A DNA stretch of 64,000 nucleotides from Argopecten irradians (GCF_041381155.1 NC_091143.1:38145996-38209995); one strand, 5' to 3'. Counted from the first letter of the stretch, positions 21,771-32,463 are shown. Program-made: numbers and translations. Notes: generated by a model not told the origin, from the letters alone.

Positions 21771-24700
21771 CTGAAAAAGAGAGGAATATTTTGTTGATGT
21801 TTTAAATTGTATGCTGTACCTCCATAAGGATGCTTCCAGCCAATATGATCATTGTTTACATTAATTTTGTGAATTGTTGACAGACAGGTGATGGACGGAC
21901 AGAGGGACAGACAGATGACGGACATTCAGACAGACAGACAGATGCATAAGCTCACCTTAGTGTTTGTTAATTCAGGACATGTTTTGCTATTTATCATCTA
22001 TAAATTTGGTATTGATTTTTGTTTTTAAAATTTCTCAATTTGGTATTAATTTTTAGTTTTTAAAATTTCTCTGTTGTAAAAGAGCACCTTGTTGAATGCC
22101 AATTTAAATATGAAAGCCATCCGTATTATTCTTTTATAATAATTTTGTGGAATGTATTCAGCAGGGTGCTGCTTTTATACCTTGTATATATGTAAAAATT
22201 TGATACCTGCATTTCTAGTACTGCTGTTTTTATGTTTGAATTTTCCTTTATTATGATAAACTGTAAACCATCTTCTATCTATTTTTAAACCTAGAACTTC
22301 ATCATGGCAATTTAATTTTGCAATTAACAGCATGTAAACAACTGAATGCAACAATTGATTTTATAATAATATGCACCTTCTGCAAAGATAAGAATTCCGT
22401 TTTTGCATATTACAGTCAGAGCTATCTCCCTTTCGGGTAGGTATCTAATCTGACATCAATATTTTGTGAGCCAAAATCACATCATTTTCACCGAAATTTA
22501 TGACGCTAACCTTGTAAATAAATGGCCTAACAATTAATATCTACCTATCATGGCAGATAACTCTGAAGTATGTAAATACAGAAAAGTAACTTACCTGTGA
22601 TCACTGGATAAGCACAACCCTGTCACATGACCGTAGAGGTCAATCAGATGATCCGGCTTGTCTGATTTTCGTATTCTCCGTAACTGAATGTCGTTATTAC
22701 TGAAGTTAACAACCATGTGACTTTCCTCCTGACTAGGTTCAAAGCCTAACTCGTCAAGGTCTGAGTTAGAACTAACGTCACTGTCTCTACGTGGGCTGGT
22801 ATTATCATTAGAGATAGGTGGAGATAAGTTTTTGAATCCAACCTGATGTAACGCAACAGCGAATTCACCAGTCACAAATATCATGTTCTGCGTAGTTGGT
22901 GTTTGATGTTTTGTACAGTTCACACTACTACTAGAAGCTCCACTGTAGGAACACCCTGGCTCTACATCTTCCATATCTACTGACCTATCACCTTCGGCCT
23001 CCATGTCAGAGTCACTTAGGTCATCAGGGTCAACTGGGTTCACAGGAACATTAGCCACCGTGAGGAATTTAATAAGACTTGCTGTCTCACTACAGAATGT
23101 AAACAGACTACTTCCACCCCCTTCCTCCACACACATGTCGGAACACCCCTCCGACAACAACTCAGCAAGTTGGGACGGTCGTACCTGAAGTAAAAAATTT
23201 TCAGTATTTCTTAAAACATATGAAAATGATCACGTGGAGAAAGAGCGAAATGGCATTTACAGTGGAAGAGCAAAGCATTACAGTGGAACCACTTAATTTG
23301 AAATTGATTATACTGAAATACTGCTTAATTGAAAAGGAATTATATATCCCTGTTAACACATGTACATATTCATTATCTTCCTCCTGGGTTATATTGAAAT
23401 CTGGATAACTTGAAGAGATTTCTCATTCCCTGAGGACTTCAATATAACCAGGTTTCACTGTATTTAAAGCAGTCATATATTTGCTTATTTGCATGTACTT
23501 GGAACATCAACTATACAGCTTACTAAAATAAGTGGTTATATTTACCTCAAAAGATTCAATTTGGACTGTAGTAGCAAATCTATCAATGCTAATTTCTAAA
23601 CAACCACCCAAAAATGTCTTATCATCAAGCCAGGCCCCAAAGAGTTGTGAAGGGTCCATCGCAACCACTCGTAGTATGTGGAAATCTGAAAGGAAATTAA
23701 AGGTTATATATCACACAGGAAAACTTAACTGGAAGGGAAATCCTTCCTCTCTCAAGTATCACGATGGATGCGAGGGAATATCTGTAAATGAAGCCCGGAG
23801 GCTGGAGAGTTAAATAAATAATGTGTTCAGAATGATGACTTTTGGAGTTTTGTTTTGTAATTTTCTTGGAATGTTGGCAAATTCTTTGGTGCTTAACTAG
23901 TAGGTCATAAGGCTGAATGGAAGAGAATTCCCCCCTCATCTAAGTATCACTATAACTTAGAGATATTCTCTGTAATGAAGCTGCAAGCTGGAGAGCTAAA
24001 TAGCCTTCAAAGTCTATGGATGTTCATGAATAAAATCTCCATCTTTTTAAGTTGCCCATAATCTGCCAACATTCCTCTTTAAACAAATGTTTGTCAAGGC
24101 TTGCGTTGTGCATTGTCATACACGTTAGGTACCTTATGTGGCATATTTTTCAACATTGAACTTCAAAAGAAACTGGACAAAATCTTCTAATTTAACTTAT
24201 AAGCATTAGGGCTGAATGGAAGAGAATGTCTTTATATACATGTATATTGTTAGTCTGAAATACCTATGGCACAATTTCTTCGGATGGCAAATGTGTGTTT
24301 TACATTCTCAATAATATGCATCACAGTATCGCTGCAATATCACTATCTATATGAGCCTTCTTTGATAGTGTAATATTTCACTTCCCTTGTAGAATAGACA
24401 GTATAGCTACAAATCTGTGCCAGTCTATAAAATCTCTGGTCTTACCTTGTAGAATAGACAGTATAACTACAAATCCACGCCGGTCTATACAATCTCTGGT
24501 CTTACCTTGTAGAATAGACAGTATAGCTACAAATCTGTGCTGGTCTATAAAATCTCTGGTCTTACCTTGTAGAATAGACAGTATAGCTACAAATCCACGC
24601 CGGTCTATACAATCTCTGGTCTTACCTTGTAGAATAGACAGTATAGCTACAAACCCTGGCTGGTCTATAAAATCTCTGGTCTTACCTTGTAGAATAGACA

Positions 24701-27700
24701 GTATAGCTACAAATCCGCGCCGGTCTATAAAATCTCTGGTCTTACCTTGTAGAACAGACATGTACAGTATAGCTACAAATCCAAGCCGGTCTATAAAATC
24801 TCGGGTCTTACCTTGTAGAATGACAGTATGGCTACAAATCTGCACCGGTCTATAAAATCTCTGGTCTTACCTTGTAGAATAGACAGAATAGCTACAAATC
24901 TGCGCCAGTCTATAAAATCTCTGGTCTTACCTTGTAGAATAGACAGTACAGCTACAAACCCTGGCTGGTCTATAAAATCTCTGGTCTTACCTTGTAGAAT
25001 AGACAGTATAGCTACAAATCCGCGCCGGTCTATAAAATCTCTGGTCTTACCTTGTAGAATAGACAGTATAGCTACAAATCTGCGCCGGTCTATAAAATCT
25101 CTGGTCTTACCTTGTAGAATAGACAGTATAGCTACAAATCTGCGCCGGTCTATAAAATCTCTGGTCTTACCTTGTAGAATAGACAGTATAGCTACAAATC
25201 TGCGTCGGTCTAATAAAATCTCTGGTCTTACCTTGTAGAATAGGCACTATAGCTACAAATCCGCGCCAGTCTATAAAATCTCTGGTCTTACCTTGTAGAA
25301 TAGACAGTATAGCTACAAATCCGCGCCAGTCTATAAAATCTCTGGTCTTACCTTGTAGAATAGACAGTATAGCTACAAATCCACGCCGGTCTATAAAATC
25401 TCGGGTCTTCACACTTGATACTAGCAGCATGCTGTCACTTTGATTAAAACAGGAGAATTGCGTGAAGTCCCAGGAAAGTAATTTACGAAAATCTTTTGAG
25501 TATTTAATTGTTGTTGGGTAGCCCACACTCCACACCTGTCAAACAATGATATAAAAATATTTTAATATTTCAGACATTAAAACATGCCCAGATAACAGCA
25601 AGGCTTCGTATACGTAGACTTGGGTGGTCAGTCCCATGATTTGTACAATTTTGAATCCCCACACTATAGATACTGTAAACAAATTTTCTTTGGCAGCTAT
25701 AAAATGTTCGCAATTTCCATTTAAAAATAAGTTCACGAAGATTAACATTCGCATATTTAATAATTGAACGAAAATTTGTATCAATATAGGCGAGGTAAAT
25801 ATTGATTCACAGAGATAAACTTTCGCTAATTAACTTGGATAGTGAAAATAATCAGGAAAGCACATCGCACATGAATGAAAGTCGGTTTCCAGAATGCTAC
25901 CAAATTCACAATCTAATTGATATTTGATGTTCATCAACTTCTCCGTAAACTCTGTATGAACATGAACATCAAATTTTAATTAGCTTGCCAAATTCGATGT
26001 GAGTGATAGCCAATAATTATGTTCATAGAAGATAAAGTTTCAGTTCAATCAGATGGGAGTTATTTTATCAAAAGTGGAGTTTTTACAGAAATATCAATGC
26101 TGTTGCCAAAAGAAGCAACACCTTAGGCTCATCTTTCTTGAATAGAGTTGAAGGGATGGGAGAAAAGGAATCAAAATGGATCTGTCAAGCGAACAGGGAT
26201 ATCTTAACCATCACAAGCCTCAGACTGACAAGTCCTAATCTTTCACTCGGGTTGAGATATCCTTGTCCACTTGACAGACTCATGTAAGATTCTATCAATC
26301 TATACCTTAATTGTGGCATCTTTTGAGGTCGTGGAGAACATGTCGCCCCGGTGGGAGAAGCTAACGTGAAGCACTTCATCCTGGTGGTCTGTTAGCGTCT
26401 CACTGAGATGCACAGGAGAGTGGTACTGTAGCCGCTTGTACTCAGCCTGCCAGCTTTCTTTCCCTGGAGGCAAACAAACTGTCTTCACTGCCCATCTCCT
26501 CTGCATCAGACCTTTCCATAAGCTTTCGTCCTGACAAACACGGTGCCAGTCCTGTATCAAAATAAATGATGGTATATGTTTTCTTCAGTATTTGCACATT
26601 ACAGAGTTATCTGCCCTTGCGGGTAGGTATTGATTGTGACGTCATGTATTTGCATGCGTAACATCATACTTTTCGAAGAAAACGACGTAAATTGCGCTCA
26701 CAAAATAATGATGTAACAATCGAAACCTACCCAAAAGGGGGCTAACTCTGTAAAATACAAAGACGAAATATCATAAACCATGGAGGGGGTGTAATGATCA
26801 TGGTAGTAATACACGATTTGGCTCACTGTAGTTATAATTACATGACACAAGTATATCTTGATACATATCGTTATGTGAAGGAAGCATATCATTGTAGCAC
26901 TTATATATATTACACAAGATCTTATATGAGTGTCTATGTAATATAAATGTTTTAAATGAGTTCAGTAACTTGATATATATGCCAAGAGCTTTTAGTGTAG
27001 AATTATATTTATTACATAATGGAAATATAAACAAGACAGATACTTGACTAGTATGGGAAGTTTCAGTCAAAACAATCATATTGATATGACGTCATAATAT
27101 AATTACATCACATTTCCAGGTAAAAAAGTCATGGCTCATACATCAGAAAATATGATAACTCAAAGTCTATTTTTTTAAGAAGTATAAATATAGAATTAAA
27201 GCACAATGAAATGCAATTTTATTTCCTACACATATTTACCTCAATCAGGATAGGTGCAGTTTTTGTAAAACATATAAAATGTATGATCTTGACACCATCA
27301 AATATTTATTAAACTGTCTTACATGACAATACAGAGAAAGCAAATACAATGTATCTATAACATCAAAATTTTTATGGAGTCAGTCTTTTTCCTGCCTATA
27401 TATTTGGGGCCGAAATTAGGCCCCATTCCTAATTGTATTTCTTGTTATTTTTTCCCAAATCTATGTCTAAATTTCCCAAATCAGTGAGTTGAAGTGTATT
27501 TTGTGCGAGGAAATTTAAAAATTCCGGAAATCCCAAGACTGAATGTTGTATTTTAGTATCCATTCTTACACTTGATTCTTAGAAAAGCATAATTGTCTAT
27601 TTCTACCTTTTCCAAAATTTCCATAAACACAGTTTAAATTTTTCATTTCCTACTTATATATTAATGTATCGCACAAAATTTCCCAATTTTTACCTGGTGC

Positions 27701-27979
27701 AATTTCCCAAAATACCCAGGAAAAACACTGGGAGTACTAACAAGAAATTATATTTCTACAAAAACCTCCAGAAAGCACTTTTCCTTTAATGGACATAAGT
27801 CTGCTTATGTGATGTAAAACATGGAATAATGATTGAGTTTGTTTACCTTGCAGGTTTGTGCAGCTTGCAGAAGGTGATGAGCCTGGAGGGAAGAGAAGAT
27901 ATCCAGAAGAATTGAGTCCGGTGATTTCTGCCATATGCTTGGACATGTTTCTTCCTCATTATCTATCTCTGAGGGACTC
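20693..27979 (-). CDS. FBXW5: FBXW5: F-box and WD40 repeat protein (start exon not found)
   Basis: FBXW5 is a substrate receptor of SCF (SKP1-CUL1) and is also reported with DDB1-CUL4; vertebrate substrates include SAS-6, EPS8 and TSC2. Exons in transcript order: 27979-27847, 26551-26306, 25535-25352, 23685-23546, 23184-22595, 21770-21558, 20900-20693 (TGA at 20695-20693). All junction phases agree, giving about 570 codons; remembered human FBXW5 is 566. Diagnostic blocks: DQVLHLSFSH-like DEVLHVSFSHRGDMF, YTQFSQFN-like FTQFSCFNQSDSMLL, IDLYGHVTGLCLSSDHRY, CCFVFLDVSDDYVGSGSEDA, GYIWDRHY, SDDNTIKIWRS. The first listed exon begins with one base of a split codon and has no in-frame ATG before an upstream stop, so a short 5' coding exon is missing from this annotation. 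Confidence 0.95.
21306..21527 (-). mobile_element. tRNA-derived SINE in FBXW5 intron
   Basis: Minus-strand head 'ggggacgcggtggcagagtg' + 'gttaag' (A box) and 'catgagttcaaattcc' (B box), followed by 'catgtggggcagttgcc' and 'ggtttttctctgggtactcc'. The head is the unit that is tandemly repeated at 19356-20095. Confidence 0.85.
22403..22582. mobile_element. MITE, 'catattacag..agctatct' family
   Basis: Left 'ttgcatattacagtcagagc' and 'tttcgggtaggtat'; right 'tctacctatcatggcagata' and 'actctgaagtatgtaaata'. Inverted ends about 35 bp. Copy at 26590-26766, fragment at 46724-46790. Intronic in FBXW5. Confidence 0.7.
22595..23184 (-). CDS. FBXW5: FBXW5 large middle exon with acidic/serine linker
   Basis: 590 bases, phase 0 in and phase 2 out. 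It reads VRPSQLAELLSEG, SSLFTFCSETASLIKFLTVA, then a low-complexity acidic linker (DPDDLSDSDMEAEGDRSVD, GASSSSVN), then the blade TQNMIFVTGEFAVALHQVGF, a second polar linker (NSDLDELGFEPSQEES) and LIDLYGHVTGLCLSSDHR. The linker replaces the poorly conserved part of human FBXW5 between its middle WD repeats. Confidence 0.93.
23280..23462. mobile_element. MITE with TA-flanked 'cagtggaacc' ends
   Basis: Left TA|CAGTGGAACC, right GGTTTCACTG|TA. The ends pair imperfectly for about 25 bp and TA flanks both, as in Tc1/mariner elements. In the FBXW5 intron between exons 4 and 5 of this list. Confidence 0.7.
23546..23685 (-). CDS. FBXW5: FBXW5 exon after the donor array
   Basis: Reads (D)FHILRVVAMDPSQLFGAWL and DDKTFLGGCLEISIDRFATT, ending VQIESFE. 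The first codon is split: G from the upstream exon plus AT. SQLFGAWLDDKTFLGG corresponds to human DVFGCWLTETSLISG. Any of the repeated donors upstream would supply the same G, so this exon can be joined in frame to any of those in phase with the CDS. Confidence 0.95.
24378..25412 (-). repeat. 60-bp array of an FBXW5 exon end plus its 5' splice site
   Basis: Seventeen units. On the minus strand the unit ends CTACAAG|GTAAGACC and codes KTRDFIDRRGFVAILSILQ followed by G across the donor. The unit nearest the exon is the exon's own 3' end; 16 copies carry an intact GTAAGA donor and the outermost has GGAAGT. Variants: a 6-bp insertion near 24750, a 1-bp loss near 24819 and a 1-bp gain near 25210. 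Frames stay open across several units on both strands because the period is a multiple of three. Confidence 0.95.
25352..25535 (-). CDS. FBXW5: FBXW5 exon 3 carrying the founder repeat unit
   Basis: GTG TGG start, phase 0: VWSVGYPTTIKYSKDFRKLL, SWDFTQFSCFNQSDSMLLV, SSVKTRDFIDRRGFVAILS, ILQ, then one base. The end at the first donor (25352) is chosen because the joined product has about the same length as human FBXW5 between LLLASG and FGCWL. Donors at 25292 and 25232 would add one or two 20-residue units in frame; the 1-bp gain near 25210 breaks the frame after that. Confidence 0.9.
25674..25893. mobile_element. MITE, 'tactgtaaac' family
   Basis: Left 'tactgtaaacaaattttctt', right 'gaatgaaagtcggtttccag', with 'gagataaactttcgc' inside. 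Copy of the element at 15954-16182; in an FBXW5 intron. Confidence 0.65.
26184..26278. repeat. Intronic inverted repeat near an FBXW5 donor
   Basis: Arms 'gtcaagcgaacagggatatc' + 'ttaacc' and 'ggttgagatatccttgtcca' + 'cttgac', about 26 bp each, separated by about 40 bp that also pair partly. Starts 28 bp beyond the exon end at 26306. Could be a short MITE or a stem in the pre-mRNA. Confidence 0.7.
26306..27979 (-). CDS. FBXW5: FBXW5 F-box exons
   Basis: Exon 27979-27847 reads SPSEIDNEEETCPSIWQ, then the F-box start SPDSILLDIFSSLQAHHLLQ and AAQTCK. Exon 26551-26306 continues DWHRVCQDESLWKGLMQRRW, a linker, and the first WD blade ETLTDHQDEVLHVSFSHRGD, MFSTTSKDATIK. The F-box (about 40 residues, LP/LxxIFxxL..., C..W..) recruits SKP1. 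The N-terminal extension before the F-box is acidic and longer than in human. The acceptor before the first exon has a weak pyrimidine tract. Confidence 0.92.
26590..26766. mobile_element. MITE, 'cattacagagttatctgccc' family
   Basis: Left 'cattacagagttatctgccc' + 'ttgcgggtaggt'; right 'acctacccaaaagggggcta' + 'actctgtaaaat'. About 177 bp with 35-bp inverted ends, in the FBXW5 intron after the F-box exon. Confidence 0.8.
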
Positions 27980-28139
27980 CTGATGGACAAACAATTGTTT
28001 CATAATGGAAAACATTTCTGTACACAAACAATTATTTTATAATGGCTGACATTTCTGTACATGCAACAAAAAATCATTTTATAATGGTCAATTGCAACAT
28101 TTGTTTTATTTCTCTTCTTTTTGGTCATTGTCAAATCAT

Positions 28140-28990
28140 TTCAGAAACATACAGGCCCAGAGTGCCTTAATGCACAACCGGTTTATTTAACAAGAGATCC
28201 CAGAGGGATCTTTGATGCCCATAGGCCACCAAAGATTGAAAACATACAGGCCTAGAGTGGCTTAATGCACAACCGGGTTTATTTAACAAGAGATCCCAGA
28301 GGGATCTTGATGCCCATAGGCCACCAAAGATTGATCTATGTCTGACAATTGAAAGAGGGATCTTTTCTCTGCTTTTCAAACATCAACTATCCAAGTCCAA
28401 GATGGCACCTGGTGGCCATCTTGTTGAGCGATTGGTCCAAAAATGCACTATGCACAACTATAAGGGCCATAGGGGAACCTACATATATCTGTGAACTATG
28501 CCTTCAGTACCTTCTGAAAAATAGCGATAACAAACTTCAACTATCAAAGTCCAAAATGGCTGCCTGGCGGCAATCTTGTTGACCGATCGGTACCAAATCG
28601 CAATATGTACAACTAGTGCGCTAGGGGAACCTAACACGTAACATATGAAATTTGAGATTGATCCATTCAATACTTTCTGAGAAATAGTGATAACAAACTT
28701 TAACTATTAAAATCCAAGATGGCTGCCTGGCGGCCATCTTGTTGAGCGATTGGTCCCAAAATGTGGTATGCACTAGAGGAACCTAAATATGAAATTTGGT
28801 AACCTTCATTACTTTCTGAGCAATAGCGATAACAAACTTTAACTGACTGTAAAAATCCAAGATAATCGTTTTAGACGATCTGTCCCAAAATGCAATATGC
28901 ACGACTAGGGTCCTAGGGGATCCTACAAGTAAAATTAGAGAAATATCCCTTCAGTATTTTCTGATAAATAGCGATAACAAGAAAGACGTC
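28140..28990. repeat. Interspersed repeat with internal duplications
   Basis: 28140-28335 is a 92-bp tandem duplication ('aacaagagatcccagaggga', 'cataggccaccaaagattga'). It is followed to 28990 by four diverged copies of a 140-150 bp segment with 'ccaagatggctgcctggcgg', 'atcttgttgagcgattgg' and 'tttctgagaaatagcgataa'. Non-coding. Lies just upstream of FBXW5. Confidence 0.75.
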
Positions 28991-29520
28991 TTTCAATCGT
29001 CCAAATACATAATAACAGTCGGGAATCCGACAGTCGAGAAGGAATCATTGATTCATTCCACACATTTTACCTGTTTATGGCGGACGACAACACTTTTAAG
29101 CGAAACAGAAACAGCGACTTAACGTTTTGGTAGGTTAAGTGTGTGTTATTATCTAGGATATATATTTACCTCCTCTCGCCGATGCAATGCAGGGGCATTT
29201 TTAGACTTATAATATCTGTTTTTCGCCTTCGACCATCGTTGGTTCACGAACGGTCATTAACTTGCGGCCATTACTTCACAAATCTAACTCCGTCAGATGC
29301 TTGAAAATGTAAAGTAATATTAGAGTCGACGTTACTTCAAATTTCCGGAAAAATGCTGCTACAGCAAAAAGACATGTAACTTTAGTCTGTAAAAGTTAAC
29401 AAATGTAAGAATCCAAATTCAATTACTTAAAAATACAACTTTTACATTATTAAATACAATATACAGTATAGTTCTTATTTCGAGATAGGATCCACCAAGA
29501 CTCATAACCCACATAATATC
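28991..29520. promoter_or_regulatory. CpG-richer segment, possible FBXW5 5' region
   Basis: CpG is more frequent here than in the surroundings (for example 'tcgccgatgc', 'ttttcgccttcgaccatcg'). A minus-strand donor-like CATAAACAG|GTAAAA lies near 29091 and could end a 5' UTR exon of FBXW5, but no ATG precedes it. No core promoter motif can be assigned. Confidence 0.3.
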
Positions 29521-29523
29521 TAA

Positions 29524-29595
29524 TCCTCGGTAGTATAGTGGTAAGTATCCCCGCCTGTCACGCGGGAGACCGGGGTTCAATTCCCCGCCGGGGAG
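29524..29595 (+). tRNA. tRNA-Asp (anticodon GTC)
   Basis: 72 bases, same length as animal tRNA-Asp. Acceptor TCCTCGG pairs with CCGGGGA (one G-T). The anticodon arm CGCCTGTCACGCG presents GTC; the T arm is CCGGGGTTCAATTCCCCG. A box and B box (GGTTCAATTCC) are intact, and T runs at 29602-29606 and 29608-29616 are suitable RNA polymerase III terminators. No CCA is encoded and there is no intron. Probably a functional gene. Confidence 0.96.
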
Positions 29596-29601
29596 GATTT
29601 A

Positions 29602-29616
29602 TTTTTCTTTTTTTTT
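29602..29616 (+). terminator. Pol III T-run terminator of tRNA-Asp
   Basis: T5 then C then T9, beginning 7 bases after the discriminator base. Confidence 0.85.
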
Positions 29617-29777
29617 CCATTATTTTTTCTTTTTCATTAAGTTGCATGTTTAAATATGTTTTCAAGATTGAGTGGCATTTGATTATTTGAAATGAAGATA
29701 ATGTCACAGCTCAGTGAAAAGTGGTGTACTGTACAGGGACTGCTGACTGATTATGATTTTAATTCTTATTTTGTTCT

Positions 29778-30185
29778 TTAAAGGGCCACTACCTTTCCGA
29801 AACGGCTTTTAATTTTTAAAATAGGAATGTAAAACGAGATCAATAATTTTGTAGAGTCGCAGAAGTTATTAACTATACGTTTACTAGCACACTTATCATC
29901 ACCTTCAGAACTGTTTAATTAGAATAAATAAAATGTTAATTTTCATAACGCGGGTCGTTTTATGTTTCCCGCCGTCGTCCTAAATGCCGCGCGGTAGTTG
30001 ACTATCACTGCGCCAGACGGCAAAACAGCGAAATGAATCTCCACTGTTATCGTACATTAGACAGGAAATCTTGCATATGTTTGGTGTTGTAACCTCATCT
30101 TAAGCCATCGATATATATTTTCTTTTGTTATTAATGTTTTTAAGAAACCTTTAAATTTTGCTCCGGAAAGGTAGTGGGCCTTTAA
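29778..30185. mobile_element. TTAA-flanked MITE (piggyBac- or Kolobok-like)
   Basis: TTAA (29778-29781), then AGGGCCACTACCTTTCCG; right end CGGAAAGGTAGTGGGCCT followed by TTAA (30182-30185). TIR about 20 bp with one unpaired base. Element body 29782-30181, about 400 bp, no transposase. Confidence 0.88.
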
Positions 30186-30399
30186 GGCCAAAAAATTAAT
30201 ATGTCTGTTTAGGGTTAAATTGGCAAAAAATAGGGTCGGTAGGTTGGCATGGTTTTTCACTCTAAAATGACGATCGTTACTGGAGTCTGAGATCAAAATT
30301 GTAACTTTGTTGAAAAGTGGGAAAAAAATAGGGTCGGGGGTAAAAAATTAGGGATGGTCGGGTAACCCTAAACAGACATTTTTTTTTGTTTGGCCTAAA
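30183..30399. mobile_element. Palindromic MITE abutting the previous one
   Basis: Left 'ttaaggccaaaaaattaata' + 'tgtctgtttagggtta'; right 'taaccctaaacagacatttt' + 'tttgtttggcctaa'. The interior has 'tagggtcgg' in both halves. It shares the TTAA boundary with the element to its left. Confidence 0.8.
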
Positions 30400-31007
30400 G
30401 AAAAATGATATGTAGGCAGGTGTGAGGGATGGTGAACACTAAAATGCAAGGACTCTTTATTTATTACAGATTGTCATTAATTCAAGTGCAAATTTATGAA
30501 TGTCGATCATATCAAGGTCAGGAGAGTAGAGAACATGGGGATTGCTTTTAGCCCCATCCCTCACCCTATTTTCGCCGACTGAAATATTCTAAAAATGCAC
30601 ATTTGAAAGAAAAGAGGGTCTTGTCTACATGTTTTTCGTCCTTCTTTTCAGAAAATTGCCCGCTGCATTTCCAAAAAGGTAAGTACATGTAACAAACCTT
30701 TAATTTTGAAAATACAGATTCGGAGTCATTGTGTGACCCTCGAACCTCAGGCGTTTGGCTTTATAAACATTTTCTCTTTACATATATGTAATATCTATAA
30801 CCCTGCCAGCCATATAACACTACCCAATTTCAGAAAAAATATGATTATTAACAAACCGTAGATGATGTGACAATGGGAATACCCTCAATCGACAGCCAGA
30901 TAATTTATCTTTAATCTTTTATCTTACCAGTGGTTTTTAAGAAGTTGATTATGTGAATTGTAATGCTGGATGTCACAGTTTGGTCCTTCATGCGAGTTAA
31001 AATATAA
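30400..31007. other. Intergenic, nothing recognised
   Basis: Unique AT-rich sequence; no gene or repeat recognised. Confidence 0.5.
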
Positions 31008-31290
31008 TATTTGCCGTAATTATCGCCCCTCCCTCTTCTGTAGAATGAGTTATAAATATAAACCCTTTCCCCATGGATTTAACAATGTTTTGTAACATCA
31101 GCATTGTATCTCATATTAAATGAACTTGTGAGCCTCTCACTATATAATAATGCGTTTCAAAGGAAAGAAGGCGTATGAATGTTAATTTTGACAGAATCAT
31201 GTGCCTTGAGTACCAAAAGAGTTTACATTTTTTTTTTTGTTAAATTTTTTTGAGTGCGACATGGGCACTAACTATGGCGAATATGGCAGT
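31008..31290. mobile_element. MITE, third copy of the 1258-1625 family
   Basis: Starts 'tttgccgtaattatcgcccc' and ends 'gcactaactatggcgaatat', with 'ccccatggatttaacaatgt' inside. Confidence 0.7.
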
Positions 31291-31329
31291 AGAACTCAAC
31301 TACACAGTAAGTCATTTTGAAAATTGTAG

Positions 31330-31800
31330 CCTATTAATGAACCCTGTGACATTGAATGAAAGTCAAGGTTGTTCACATGAAAAAATTTGGTAGCCTTTCA
31401 TACCAGAAAGCTACAGCCCCAGTATCAGGTATCTAGGCCTCTTAGTTATTGAAAAGTACTAAGATTTTAGCCTGTTTGACCCCTGTGACCTTGAATGAAG
31501 GTCAAGGTCATTCATTTGAACAAACTTTGTAGCCCTTCATCCAAGAATGCTATATGCCCAATATCAGTTTTTTTTATGTCTCTTAGCTATTACCAAGAAG
31601 TTGTTTAAAAGAATTTAACCCATTTGACTTCTGTGCCCTTAAAGGAAGGTCAAGGTCATTCATTTGAACAAATTTGGTAGCCCTTTATCCAAGCATGCTA
31701 CCGGCCCAATATAAGTAACTTGGGTCTTTTGGTTACTGAGAAGAAGTTGTTTGAATGAAAAGTTTATGCACCATGGACGGCGTAAAATTAAGCATGATGA
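31330..31800 (+). repeat. Interspersed repeat, 'gaccttgaatgaaggtcaag' family, three internal copies
   Basis: Three successive copies of a segment of about 125 bp, each with a '(tgtgacc)ttgaatgaaggtcaa' start and 'ctttggtagcccttcatcc'-like middle. Ends with the family terminus 'aattaagcatgatgac'. Confidence 0.75.
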
Positions 31801-32319
31801 CAAGCAGTGTAAGCAATAAATATGACATAAAAAACGCTTTCAACAGGAAAAGTTTGGAGTTTATTAATAGTGAAATATAATTCCAAAATCATATAACAGA
31901 TCCATCACCGTGACGTAATGTGATTGGAGTATTTAAACATAAAAAAAATAGAATATGTCAAAGATATCAAATGTGCTAAAACTACTTGCTACCTGACCGA
32001 ACGTACTGCTATTTAGTGGATAGTATACACCTCTTACAATCAAGACTCCACATTTCTTTCTTATCCCATCTTCATTAATTGTCACTTTACATTTCCACTA
32101 AAGTCAAACTTTGTAACATTACCAAGCACAGTTGGCAGTCATATAGACAATGAACTTTACGCGATTATTATGACGTCATTATCATTGTGATGTCACAATT
32201 GTCGTGTCAGCAATCATGGAAGACGGCTGTTCAAATGGCTGTTCCATCCATGACGATAACAAATGATTATTTCATTATAGATGCAAAATCCCTTGGGAGT
32301 TCATCATAAAATGTAAATA

Positions 32320-32463
32320 TAAGCATTGAACGTCTTTCAGTTGGCATACATAGCCAATATGAATGCCAACTGAACAGAGGCAAATTCAACATAGCGCGCT
32401 AGCCTCTGTCCAGTTGGCATTCATATTGGCTATGAATGCCAACTGAAAGACGTCCAATGCTTA
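32320..32463. repeat. Nested palindrome, about 62-bp arms
   Basis: Left arm 'taagcattgaacgtctttca' through 'gaacagaggc'; right arm 'gcctctgtccagttggcatt' through 'cgtccaatgctta', with about 20 bp between. Only a few mismatches. Each arm is itself a smaller palindrome (cagttggcat ... atgccaactg). Confidence 0.9.

Noticed and set aside
24828-25238. Plus-strand 136-codon frame with SIKSLVLPCRID repeats
   Set aside because: Antisense shadow of the FBXW5 exon array; the minus-strand reading has homology and splice phases.
28167-28379. Minus-strand 70-codon frame beginning MKSREKIPLSIV
   Set aside because: Lies across a 92-bp duplication in an interspersed repeat, so not accepted as the missing FBXW5 start exon.
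29074-29135. Plus-strand ATGGCGGACGAC start (MADDNTFKRNRNSDLTFW) with a donor-like TTTG|GTAGGT
   Set aside because: Attractive first exon, but no further plus-strand exons were recognised downstream; a stop follows at once if unspliced.
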